The position numbers were made by a program, and so were the translations under genes. The notes beneath the pieces are model-generated. The model saw only the letters and a list, made by a program, of their open reading frames with translations, had not been told where the DNA came from and ran no database searches. Positions 10,678 through 22,800 of a stretch of DNA of 64,000 nucleotides are shown here, in pieces. Origin of the DNA: Adenanthera pavonina (Eukaryota > Streptophyta > Magnoliopsida > Fabales > Fabaceae); the NCBI GenBank assembly GCA_026686845.1, contig JAIVEN010000015.1:17341501-17405500 (forward strand), written 5' to 3'. The number at the start of each line of letters is the position of its first letter. Positions within the stretch are counted from its first letter, which is position 1.

Positions 10678-12097
10678 GGCGAATTACTATTCCGACCTGA
10701 ATCACAATTTCATTACAAAATGTAATCTACTAGTTATTTAATTAGAAAACATCTTTTTTAAATTAAACATAAAAATATAACATTACTAAAATATTCTCAA
10801 TTTTTATTTCTTACCACCATCTTTGGTTAATAGTTGTCGGAGGCCGGTCAACGACTACTAATGACCGATCAACGCTGACCGTTGACCAGTCAATAGTTTT
10901 CGACAACCAGTCAATATTTACCATAAAAAGATAGTTCATAACTTCTTATTCTAGATTTTACACCTTATTTATTCTGAATTTATAATTTAGTTTTCAATTT
11001 TTTATTTTGTTTTTTTTTTCAGAATTTGTTATTTCTTTACTCTAGATTTGAAATTTATTTTTCAAATTTTTACTATGAATTGTTTTAATACTATTACAAC
11101 TTCTTTTTCAAATTTTATAATTTATTTATTCTGAATTTACAACTTATTTTTCAAGATTTTTATTATGAATGGTCTCATAATTTTACAACTTTCTTTCTAG
11201 AATTTACAACTTACTCATTCTAAATTTGTAACTTGTTTTCCAAACTTTTACTATCAATTATTTTTTTAATTAAAATTTTTTTATTATTAATTGTTTTAGT
11301 ATTTTGTAACTTCTTTACAAGGATTTGCAGCTCGTTTTTCAAATTTTATTATAAATTTTTTAAATACTTTTCAACTTTGTTCCAAAATTTTTTAATTTGA
11401 AACAATTCATAATAAAAATTTGGAACAGTTACAAATTTAGAGTAACCGGGTTGCAAAACACTAAAACAATTTATAGTAAAAATTTAAAAAATAAACTACA
11501 AGTAAGTAAGTTGTAAAATATATAAAAGAAATTGTAAAAAAACCTAAAATTTAAAAAATGAGTTGTAAATTCAAAGTAAGTAAGTTATAAAATAAGTTGT
11601 AAAAATATTGAAATAATTCATAATAAAAATTTAAAAAATAAGTTATAAATTTAAAGTAAGTAAGTTATAAATTTTATAAAAAAATTGTAAAATACTAAAA
11701 TAATTCATAATAAAAATAATAAATTCAAAATAATTAAGTTACAAAATTTAAAAAATATATATAAAAGTATTAAAATAATTTATAGTAAAAATTTAAAAAA
11801 TAAATTACAAATTTAAAATAAAAAAATTATAAAATAAAAATTTAAAAATTAAATTATAGAATACACAAGTTGTAAAATCTAGTTTGTCGCATCAATGTTA
11901 ATCAGTTGCTAGCATGTGTTAACAAGTTATTGATGACCATTGATCCGCAGCTATTGATAAGGGAAGAAATAAAACTTTTCTATATTTGGGTAATTTATAT
12001 TTTTTATTTAATTTAAAAACATTCGTCCCTTTTTATAATTAAATTAACCGGAGGTCCATTTTAGTAATGAAATTGGGATTATGTTCCCTAATTCGCC
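10678..12097. mobile_element. Second foldback transposon with subrepeat arms, abutting carrier promoter
   Basis: A 1420 bp element whose left end GGCGAATTAC and right end TAATTCGCC are inverted. Outer terminal-repeat similarity continues through CAATTTCATTAC. A second shared block follows: left GTTATTTAATTAG..TTTAAATTAAA, right the complement. Flanks aattccaca (10669-10677) and agttccata (12098-12106) match at 7 of 9 positions, a 9 bp TSD of the Mutator-like size. The arms are tandem copies of roughly 100 bp containing ATTTACAACTTATTTTTCAA and TTTTTATTATGAATTGTTTTA; they invert near 11400. A GC-richer block with several GACCGGTCAACG-like palindromes sits near 10840-10915. No ORF. The right end lies about 195 bp before the carrier's expected ATG. 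Confidence 0.65.
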
Positions 12098-12292
12098 AGT
12101 TCCATAACTCTGGCCACTCTGCAGCTAAAACCAAAAGCTCGTTCCTTTCCTTATGAATCCCAAAACTTAACACGTTTAGCCATTCTCTGTTCAGGAATCA
12201 GATCTCAGGAAGCAGGATCTGGTTTTGAACAGAGTTCTATCAAATTTTAAGTCTTTCCAGTGAGAACATTGACAATTTTCATATCCCTCGAA

Positions 12293-13265
12293 ATGGGTCT
12301 CAGGATTTGTTGAAGGCGGTATTGCTTCCATTATTGCCGGATGCGCAACTCATCCACTCGATCTCATTAAAGTTCGCATGCAGCTTCAGGGCGAGAAACA
12401 CTCCGTTTCTGTGAAACCTCAGACAATACAAAACCTCTCTCCGGCTTTTGCCTTTCACGCATACTCTCCGGCAATGGCTGCTCCTCCGGCCACACTTGGT
12501 ATTCAAACTCGTGCTGGACTCATATCGGTTGGAGTTCGGATTGTACAATCCGAAGGCTTCGCTGCACTGTTTTCTGGTGTATCCGCCACCGTGCTCCGCC
12601 AAGCACTGTATTCCACTACCCGTATGGGTCTATACGATGTGCTCAAGCATAAGTGGGCCGATACGGATACGGGTAAGATCCTCCTGACCCGAAAGATAGC
12701 AGCGGGGCTAATCGCCGGCGGGATTGGTGCAGCCATTGGAAACCCTGCTGATGTGGCTATGGTCCGTATGCAAGCCGATGGTCGGCTTCCGACGGCTCAA
12801 CGGCTTGGTTATAAAAGCGTGTTCGACGCAATTACGCGCATGTCGAGGCAGGAAGGAATTACTACCCTGTGGCGGGGTTCCGATCTTACGGTGAACCGTG
12901 CGATGATCGTGACAGCTTCTCAATTGGCTTCTTATGATCAATTCAAGGAGATAATTCTGGCAAAGGGGCTGATGAAGGATGGCCTCGGGACCCACGTCAC
13001 AGCAAGCTTCGCAGCGGGGTTTGTGGCGGCGGTGGCGTCCAATCCGGTGGATGTGATAAAGACGAGGGTGATGAACATGAATGTTGAGGTAGGGGCAACC
13101 CCACCGTATAATGGAGCCTTGGATTGTGCATTGAAGACGTTGAGGACTGAACGCCCTCTGGCTCTATATAAGGGATTTGTTCCCACAATTTCAAGGCAGG
13201 GACCTTTCACTGTGGTGCTGTTTGTGACCCTTGAACAAGTGAGGAAGTTGCTCAAGGAATTTTGA
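12293..13265 (+). CDS. DIC2: Mitochondrial dicarboxylate carrier (DIC/PUMP5 type), 5' frameshift
   Basis: An intronless inner-membrane carrier of the SLC25 family; dicarboxylate carriers exchange malate, oxaloacetate, succinate, phosphate or sulfate. All three Px[DE]xx[KR] repeats are visible: PLDLIKV near 12345, NPADVAMVRMQADGR near 12744 and NPVDVIKTR near 13040, as expected for three two-helix repeats. The stop is TGA at 13263. The expected start ATGGGTCTC at 12293 is out of frame with the rest: family proteins read MG-L/V-K-G/S-F, but here only one base separates CTC from GGA where a lysine codon should be, so a 2 bp deletion (or equivalent) puts a TGA six codons after the ATG. The longest intact ORF with an ATG is 12378-13265 (295 aa), which lacks the first signature motif. 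It is either a damaged allele, a sequencing error, or translated from another start. The symbol rests on neighbourhood and is tentative. Confidence 0.8.
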
Positions 13266-13876
13266 TTTGGATTAAAAGAGATCATTTTTTTCACTGAATT
13301 ACTGACTAGATGACGACGACGAACAAATAGCTTCTAAATTATTCTTTTTTTTTCGGAGAGTTCTAGTTGAAATTGATATACACGAAACCTACGGATTCGA
13401 TTAAATAATCATAACTTGTCCTTCCCACCCTGATTTGTCTTCGATGTTCTCATACTGAGGAAACTAGTATCGCGATTAATCTGAATTTATATACCGAGAA
13501 ACTAAACAATATTGCATTTAACAAAGCGGTAATGTAATTACAAAACCACCGCGCTGTCACTAAGACTGCAAAAATCATCAGCTTAGATTATAAATAGTTC
13601 AACTTACCTAATAATGGGGATGGTTGAACAATGCCTGGGACATCCTAAATTTAAAGGAAAATGGACTTTTGCATCAGCTTTAAACATCGGCCCCGCGTTA
13701 ACCTTATCAAACGAAGGAAGTTTCTCCTCTCCCTGTGCTTCATAAGCCATACAAAACATCGTTGAAGACACAAAGCAATGCTACGTGTGGAATAGAACAA
13801 GGCTGAATGATAGCAATGACCTTGTATCATCTGGAATTTGTTCTTTGTAAAGAAAGAACGGCGTTGTAAATTGTAA
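13266..13876. other. Convergent intergenic region
   Basis: Holds the 3' ends of the carrier (+) and the REN1-like gene (-), 611 bp apart. Nothing else is recognised. Confidence 0.5.
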
Positions 13877-16800
13877 TCATCGACCTTTATCCACATTATA
13901 TGACTGATGGCCTTCGGTCCTTCCTCTTTCCGAGGATTGGTTTTGACTCCATTTATCAGGGTGATGGGTTAACTGATTATCTGATTTTCTCAATTTGTCT
14001 GGATTTCGGAGCGATTGAGGTTCGTTGCCAGAACCTTTATCTGGAATCTGGGATGGCTGGGAACTGTCCATGGCTCTACCCTTTTCTGGGTTTGATACAG
14101 AATGGATTTCAGGTCCTCGACACTTGTTATTGAGAGTTGGCTGTGGTTGCTGAAATTGATTTCGACGCTCCTTCAAAAAGTTTAGTCTGGTTGACAGTTT
14201 CGTCAGTCTAGAAGTAGTGAAGTTTGACACCTGATGCTGTCATTAGAGTGAGAAGATAGGTTAGTTCGCCTTGCCCTCAGTTTGCCATTTAAAATGGCTT
14301 TTTCTGGTTTCTTCTAAGATGACTTCTTATCCTCTGCTATTGGACACTATATACATAAACACACACACAATTATACTGAATACACTATACAAAAAAGGCT
14401 GATTCATAAACATACCTCAACCTTTGCACCAACTTTTTTGGTAGTAGCTTGAGGTGGATATTTGTTTAGTAAAGACGTTGATTCCAGCCTTTTCTCATTC
14501 TCACTTTCGGTTCCTCCAAACTGAATGTCCTTTTGTACCAAATACACAAAGGTTCAACAAGTGATATGTAAATTCAATATCCTATAAAGCCTCATATGAT
14601 AATAAATGAATGAAAATCACTCAAATTTTAACCTTCCGGTTTCTGGCCATAGAAAGCTTGAAGTATAACTTTAATTAGAATATAGTGGTAGCTTGAGAAA
14701 TTATCTTATTTAACTGCCAGAGAAGGCTTAATCATACAAATCCTTGAAACCAGAATCTGCATGTTAGAGCATTTTATTTAATTATTTTGTTTCAATTAAG
14801 TTATCTCAAGTCCTCTTTTATCTCTTCCTCACACATTTAAAATAGTTATAAATGCAGAAAATCGGATAGTGGATTGGCAGCACTTCGAAAATTTAATAGT
14901 ATACATTTCAAAATTCTATTGCCTGTCATCAAATTGTACGAAGTTGCGTAACGTCTTTCTTCACCACAATGATTCACATTCTTCAATGACATTGTAAATT
15001 TACCTTGCTTTTTGACCTTTCAGTCTGAGAATTAACTGCATCTTCAGTATCCAGCTTATTCTTCCTGTCAAATAGTTTCCCCATAGAGAAAGTAATTTTT
15101 TTGTGGAAAAGTAATATTGCTAACAATTTTTTTCATGAAAACTAACTAGGAATATAATATTGTAAAAATAAGGGCAAAAGGATATGCAACAACATTAAGC
15201 TTATAAGTGACGAACATACAATTTTGTTTCATGATTTGAACTTTGTTCATGTTGTAAATTAAACCGCATGCCGAGGTCATCAATCCGCTGCCGTAACTTG
15301 GTGAGATCAGCTTCTATGAGAGCTAATTCCTCAAGGTCTGCCTTGGTCTATAGCAAGTTTTTTTATTTTTATTATTATTATTATTAGTACTTTGACACGT
15401 GCTCAAAAAAACCACTTAAAAGTGAGACTAACCTTTTCATCGACACTGGTTGAATCAGATGAGCATCTAGGAGAATACTTGTTTCCTGCTTCAATAGTTG
15501 CCCAATAATTCTTCTCCTTTTGCAGCTGTTCCCGTAGTCTAGCCACCTGTAGAAAGAAAAGTTGGAGAACAGAATCTAAATTTATATACATGGTTTATTG
15601 GGGGTGGGGGGAGTTATATAATAGCGTGATGAACTTACATCTTGCTCAAGGGCTAGACGACGCTCACGCATGGATTTCTTTTGTTTTTCCAGATAAGATT
15701 GTAGGTTTGCTTTAGCCTTCAACAGAAAGTTAAAATGGACAATGGAAAATTTCCTACAAAGAATTCTTATGCACATATTACCAAAATTATCCAGAAAGAA
15801 AATCAAGTGCCTACCTCCTCAGTAATTGCGTTTTGCAGTTCTACCTTCATAGCTTCAAGAGTCTCAATTTCAGCTCTGCAAATGGTTAAAAACATAGATT
15901 GGTAAAGAGAAAAGTGAAGAAACTAATCAGAGATATTTACTATGGTTTAATGCTCACCACAAGTAACACAGCATGGTGTGGCATCAATAAAATTAACGCC
16001 ATGGACTACTAAAAGAAAGTTCACAAATAGTAAGGACTACAGAATATTCTATCAAATGTTACTGTTAATAATATATTCGTGCTATCTTTCACTTTTCTCT
16101 AACTCTTCTGTTCCCCTACTTTCCGAAACAGCAACAAAGATACAGTTGGAACTACAAAGTGACTAGAGGAAGATAAATTAGCAGTCAATGGATGCCAATT
16201 ACTCACTCATCGGTAGAAGAATCAACAGTTTCCATGTTAAGATTCTTCATTGCCTGGACATATTACAAAATTATAAAATAAATTGGACTCAGCAGCATAA
16301 AATCAACGTAACTACGATTATAAAAGGAAGAAACTAAATGGACATAAAAGTACAATGTCAGCTGTGAGTTTTACCCAGTTTTAGGCAAGTGATAAATAAA
16401 TAAATGCCAAGAAAGACACATGACTAATCAAAACAATAGAAATGAACTTACAGAGGCACGCCCCAATACCGTGTGGCTCGGAGTAGGTGCTGTATCATCT
16501 GATATGTCTACCGATTTGTTGTCACTAGGATAACTTGAATTATATGCTGTACTTTGATCTGGGGAAGGGCCTTCAACTATGTTACCAGGCGTGTTGGACT
16601 TCCCTGCACTAGCTGTCTTGGTTGAACTCATAAGATTTTCACGGCTTCTGATGTTGTCAACCGGAGATAGTGAGACTTTACTTCGCTGTGATGACATCTG
16701 TTTGACTTTAGGATCTTCATTTTCTCCTGAGGATTTTACATCTGACCTTGAATGATCATGGTTCTGCGCATTTCAAAATATTAGGATAAGTAGGGTAGTT

Positions 16801-19800
16801 ACACAATTCTGCTCTACTCCTTGTGCCCTACCACAAAAACCAGACAGAAAAATCACATAAACAGCGAATTATTACAAAGAACAGAATGGTTGTTTTATAT
16901 AAGAAGGGTAAAAATGTGGACGTTGTAGCTTCATATGAAACTGTCTAAGTTGGAGAAAAATAATGTAAGATATGTATATTAAGATGAACAAAATGAGACT
17001 AACCATTTAGTCAAACCCAATTAGACATGACTTTCATAGATGAAAAATGAAGTTTAAGGGTACCTGAAGGGTCAAATGGAAAAAGCATCTTTAAAAGTTT
17101 TAGCTGAAGAAAAATGCGGGGGAAAAAGCCATTTCAGATTGTTTTAAACATTGAAATGCTTTATTGATGGAAAATTGAAGACTTATACTAAGGGTAGAAA
17201 AGCTTAGAATTTAATTATGTTTATGTTATATTTTGTAATTATCTTCATTTTAATAAATTAGATTTTCTTTAAAATAATTTAAAATAAGTTTATCCTTTAA
17301 ATTAGTTTAGATTTAGATTATTATTATTTTATTATTTTTGTTTGGAGCTCTATAAATCGCCCTAGGCCCTAGGGTCTCTCATTTGCCAAACTTTTGCCTA
17401 TTGAATAATTAAGTATTTTGCCGTCACTCTCTCCCAATGTCTCCCTTGCACCTTCCTTTCTTTCTATTTCTCCTTCCTTCTCATTCTCCCTCTCCTTTCC
17501 GCTTGTCCTACATCATTTATTTTTCAACACAGAATTCTTTATGACAAAAACATGTTTGGGCTTTAAACAAATAAAGAAAAAAGAAAGGAAAATTAATCCA
17601 AAGAGATACTAAGTCAGTTGGGACATGGCTAAGGAACAGCTTGTTAGACAACAATACAAAAGGTAAGATCCTTTGAAATGGTAAATGAACACTTGTTAGG
17701 CCCCGTTTGGTGGAGGGAAAGACAAACAAGGAAAGGGAATGCATAAGGGGAAAGAGATTTTCTTTTATTTGGTATGTGTCAGTGAGATTTTCTTGGAAAA
17801 TATCCTTTCCATCATGTATGGGAGAGAGGAAGTCTCTCACTTAAGTGAGGAAACTTGGTGTTTCACAAGGAAGTGACATAATTCCGTCTTCCTTTCCCAA
17901 CCATAATAATCATGCTTTGGACCCAAATAGCCTTAGGGGAAAAGGCTATTTTAGGGTGACATCAAAACTTTTCCTGATTTTGTAGTATTTCCATTTATTT
18001 TGTTTGCTCCATCAGCACCATTCATGTGAAATCTTAATGCTCAGCCTTCCTCCTTTTAGTCCAATAATACCCAATATGCTTGGAAACTTCTTCCAGCACA
18101 AAGCCAATTGACTGGGTCTTTGGAAATGGATTATATTACTTCCAAAGCTACAAAACAATCTATTATAATTTCTTCCAATTATCATGAAATGAATGAAAAG
18201 GGACAGATACCTTTTCATCGTTGCCCCCTGAATCATCAGTCTCACTGCACTCTGCGTCTGCATCAGACTCTTGCATTGATTCTTCATCACACTCATCATC
18301 ATAATCTTCATCATCATATGACTCATCATCTTCAGTACCCTCGTCGCTCCCGGATCCACTCTCATCTTCAGAATCACTATATAAGTCTGCAGAAGCATTT
18401 CCTTCCTAATAGAACCAAAATAACATAGCAACAAAAAGATAGTAGCATAGAGAAGTAAAATAAAATAGTGAAAGAAGAATGTATTTAAAGGCATAGAGCA
18501 AATCTTCTTTATAGAGTCCAAAGTAATGAAAAAATTACACAGATTTCAACCTCTTGCAGTTAATTTCTAATTTGATAGGAGACTTTTAGGTTGAGGTCCC
18601 TTGGGGAAAAAGAAATTTGTATACAATACCATACTTCATACAATGGCTGATATAAGGAATAGCATATTCATCAAAGAAATTATTTAAGTCTAGTTTCAAA
18701 ATAAGAATAGCCTATCCAAAAAAATATGCAGCACTTCATACACATCAAACTAGGTTATCTAACAAGGACAAACTTGAAGAACAGCAGATCCCTGGATCTT
18801 ATTCAGACAAAGAAGAGATTATGACAGGGACAAATGTAAATCAAAGCAATGACACAAAATCTGCATCCTAAGACTGATGCAAGAGATATATGTTTGTGTG
18901 TAGGTGTTTTCATGGATGCATATATTACAAACAAAAGCCATGCAACATATACACACACATAAATACATATAAAGATAATTAAACTTACCCCAAATATGCT
19001 TTCATATTCTTCTAATAAGGTTATAACAATTGTTTGAGCATGGTTAGCTGCAGCAGCTGCTTGTAGAAGTTGAACAGAACCATCATCACCCACATCAAAA
19101 TCATTTTCAATGTCACATTCCCCAGCCAGAAGGGGACGAAGAAGTAAGGGTGCCATGCAAGCTGCCACAGCAGAGGAGCTCATTCTGTTCACAGCTTTGT
19201 GGTAAGCCACAGTTTGCATCATTTGGAGTATTCTGAACGTCAGTGAAATTAATTTTTACATTACCAAAAAAAAAAGTGGATTAAATCATGGAAACACAGT
19301 GTAATTGTTATCAGTGTAACAACTGAAATTTAATCTTAGTTCATAGTACATACTAGTTTCCATTATTCACAAGGTTAATCACAAAGACAAGCCAATTAGG
19401 CGGAAATTCCTGCCCCATATGGAATGACATCATCAAACAATATATAGATATATAGTTACAGGGACATCCTCCGACTTCATTTCGTTTAAAATATAAATTC
19501 ACATTCCGGGTATTAATTTGTTCAGCTTCCCATTCACTAGTAGCTGGAACTTTCATGACAATTGAGAATTCAATCTGGTATAAAAAATGATGCTTAAGTA
19601 TAGTTGTTCAAGTCTTGATAATCCTCTTTTCAATTGTTGATCAATCAGGACAAAAGAAAACAAAAGATAGCAATCAAAGTGATTCACATTGTTATGAGTC
19701 CCACATCGAAGAGTTTCACATAAAAATTGGGGCTTCAAAGTCTAGAGGGTCTTCTCACCTAAAAAACTAGTCTTTTGAGATGGACTTTTCTTTTGGACTT

Positions 19801-22800
19801 ATACTCATAACACATGTTCAACCTAAAGGAAAGAAACAGGGGAAAATAAAGTAAATTAACAAATACCTTTGCAATAAACGGCGATTTGGTTCAGGGAAAG
19901 TCTCACATATTGCAGCACGGATAGTAGAAATCCTACCAGCACGTTCAGTTCCTAGTAAATATGCCAATTTCCAGTCATGAAAGAAAATCAACCATGGTCA
20001 TTCTGTTGAATCATGAACCATTCTTTATTCTAGTACTATTTTTAAAACATTGTTATAATATAAATTGTTTCAATCAATTCACTAGTATGCCATAAATAAT
20101 TTAATAAGAAAATTCTTTAATTCCTGAAAGATTATATAGTATAATTCTTTATACCCAATACCTGCAGAAGGGGGTTTGAGAACTTAACAAATATGTGTGT
20201 TCAGGGATACGTATTGAAAAATCTTCCCTGTTCCTTGCTATTACCAGCTCAAGTTTAGAACAATCAGAAAATGAAAATTCAATTGCATTGAACCCTCAAT
20301 TTTCAAATTATCTTGCCTAAAATGTAATTAAAGTAAAAGCTGTGGATTTCACGGCTAAGAATTCATTCAGTGACCAAGGACTTCTTTATCCGAAAATATT
20401 TAATGCTACATTAAAAAAGGATATCATAGTGAATTAACGGTATAAATAAATTTTATAGCTTTAAAATGCAATCCAAACAATGAAATTCAATTAAATTCTA
20501 CAAAATTTAAGATTTATTCCAAACACAAAAAATAAGTCCTTAGTAAGTTGCTAATCATTATATAAATAGATAAGGATGAAAAAACCAAAGACACTTACGG
20601 CATGCTTCTAACAGAGCCTTGCAGCAAGATGCAGGGACTGGAGATGAAAGTAATTCCCGGAGTACATACTGAAAAAGTGTAGAAGAAATTATATATGACC
20701 CCTCCTAAAAAGAACCAGATGCTCAGTTTATATGAAGATACCTTTAAACAATCGGCAACAACATGCGGATCCTCGTCGACAGAGAATTCAGTTTTTCCTG
20801 CATCCATATGCCACAGCCAGGAACATTAGACTTGATCAGTGGTTATAAAAGTATCAAAAAAGTATCTGTGACAGGAACAATAGAAAACTTAATATTCTTG
20901 ATGGATAGTATTATGTGTAGAAAGAGGGGGCCTCGCATGCTCAAGATTCAAAGGGATTTGGCGAAATTCAAGTTCATCCAATATAACAGCTGATTAACTG
21001 ACATATTTTAGAAGGAATTACATTCAGTATATAGCAATCCCCAAATCTCTCATAGTATTCACATGGCAAAGCCCGAAATATGGTAAGACCTCTGTACAGT
21101 TTAACATTTGTGAATGGAGTTCAACACAACGTAAGCAAAATGAAAGCAAGCTACAGCAGATGTAACAAGAGAGACATAAATACAAAGATTGTGCAAAAGG
21201 AAAAGTACTGACCTTGTTCATATTCCTGAACTCGATGTTCAACATCATCAACAGAAGCTGCTTGTCGCAAGATCCCTTCAACTTTGACTCCTGTTTTATA
21301 ATATTGATAAGATACTTATGACAAGAAAAACAATTTATGTCTTGTGAAAACAATACCAGAAGGGTCCTAAAGACTCAGTACAAATAACTGACATAAATCT
21401 ACTGCAATCTCCCCCAGCCTCACCTCACCCCCGGCAATCAAGCAACCTTGATATTAAACTTTCATTGCAAGAAGATTATCAGTTAAAAGGCTTAAGTTTT
21501 CCTATCACAAATCTAACAAAAAAAGTCACAAGCATTAATTGTTGCTAACCTACTTAAGGCTAATAAACATAAAAAGAGAAGCCAATTGACATAGCTGACA
21601 TGTAATGTGTCTGACTCATGCAAAGCCCCGTATTAGCTAGTATATGCTTTTAATACTTTTTATTGATGCGGTTATTCTAACTTGTCACTTTTCTTTGTCA
21701 ATAAGTAACACTAGGAATTAAATATGTGAAATTGGCTGAAGCTATTCTCTGCAACAAAGTACCAAAGTGAGCACTAATGTATCCATCAGCAGGCCCGTTC
21801 AAGGTGGTGTCTGGTGGAGGTAATTTGCCAAAAATCTTACCCTCCTCTTGGCTAAGAAGAGAAAATGGGGAGGAGAAAAAATGGAGAAAAGAGAAAAGTA
21901 TGGAGAGTGATTTTCTCTCCATATGCTTGACTGAACAGAAGAAAATAGGGAAAAAATGACTAATTTTATATTAACGATAATACTCTTATTATTTTTAAGA
22001 AAATATTTATATATAATAAAACTTGTTATTCTACTATATTATTTATATAATTTCCATATCATATTAATAAATGAAATTAAAATATAATTTTAATTTTAAT
22101 CTTAATCTTAATTTAAAATTATTTTATCCAATCTTAATTTTTTTTATTGTTAAAATTATTTTTTATACATTAAGTTCAAAATTTTTAAAATAATGCTAAA
22201 ATTGAAAATATATAATATATCAATATTCAAATATAAAAATTACATAGGTATTTTCCCCATAATGAAAAAATTGATGGGGTAATTTTGTAAGGAGAGTTTT
22301 CTTTCCAAAACCTCTCCATTTGGGGGAAAAAAACATGTAAGGTCCACATATTATTTCCCCTTAATATTCTCTCCCTCTCACTTTTATCTCCGTAGACAAA
22401 TGAGGAAAAATATATTTTTATCTTAAGTTTTTCTCCATACTTCCCCCCCCCCCCCCCCCAAGCAAAGGGTTTGATTCAATCCTCAGTGTTAACATGTACC
22501 CCAAAGAATTACATCCATTAGAAGAGAAGCAACTGTTCACTAAGAATAAAATGCCTTTTATGCATCATCATAATGCAACAGAAAAAACAATTCTTCAAAG
22601 AAATAAAAACATAAAACACACCATGCTGTTCTATGAACCTGAGGGCTTTCTCCAAAAAAGATGGAGATCCATCATCATCTTCCAGAGCAAGCAAAATTGG
22701 CCGGCCAATAACAGTAGATTTAACTGGTTCTACTTCCTTTACTATAGAAGTTCAGAAAATTCATGAGGAAAGCAAGCAAATAATAGATTTTTACAGTAAC

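Noticed and set aside
12300..12602. Minus-strand ORF across the carrier 5' end
   Set aside because: It lies antisense to a clear carrier reading with all three family signatures; the sequence resembles nothing.
17340..17640. TATA-like TATAAATCG with CCTAGGCCCTAGGG resembling an LTR promoter
   Set aside because: No paired LTR end, primer site or TSD could be found, so a solo LTR is not supported.
18012..18521. Minus-strand 169 aa ORF
   Set aside because: Overlaps REN1 exon 14 in another frame; the acidic exon frame fits splice sites and phases while this one does not.
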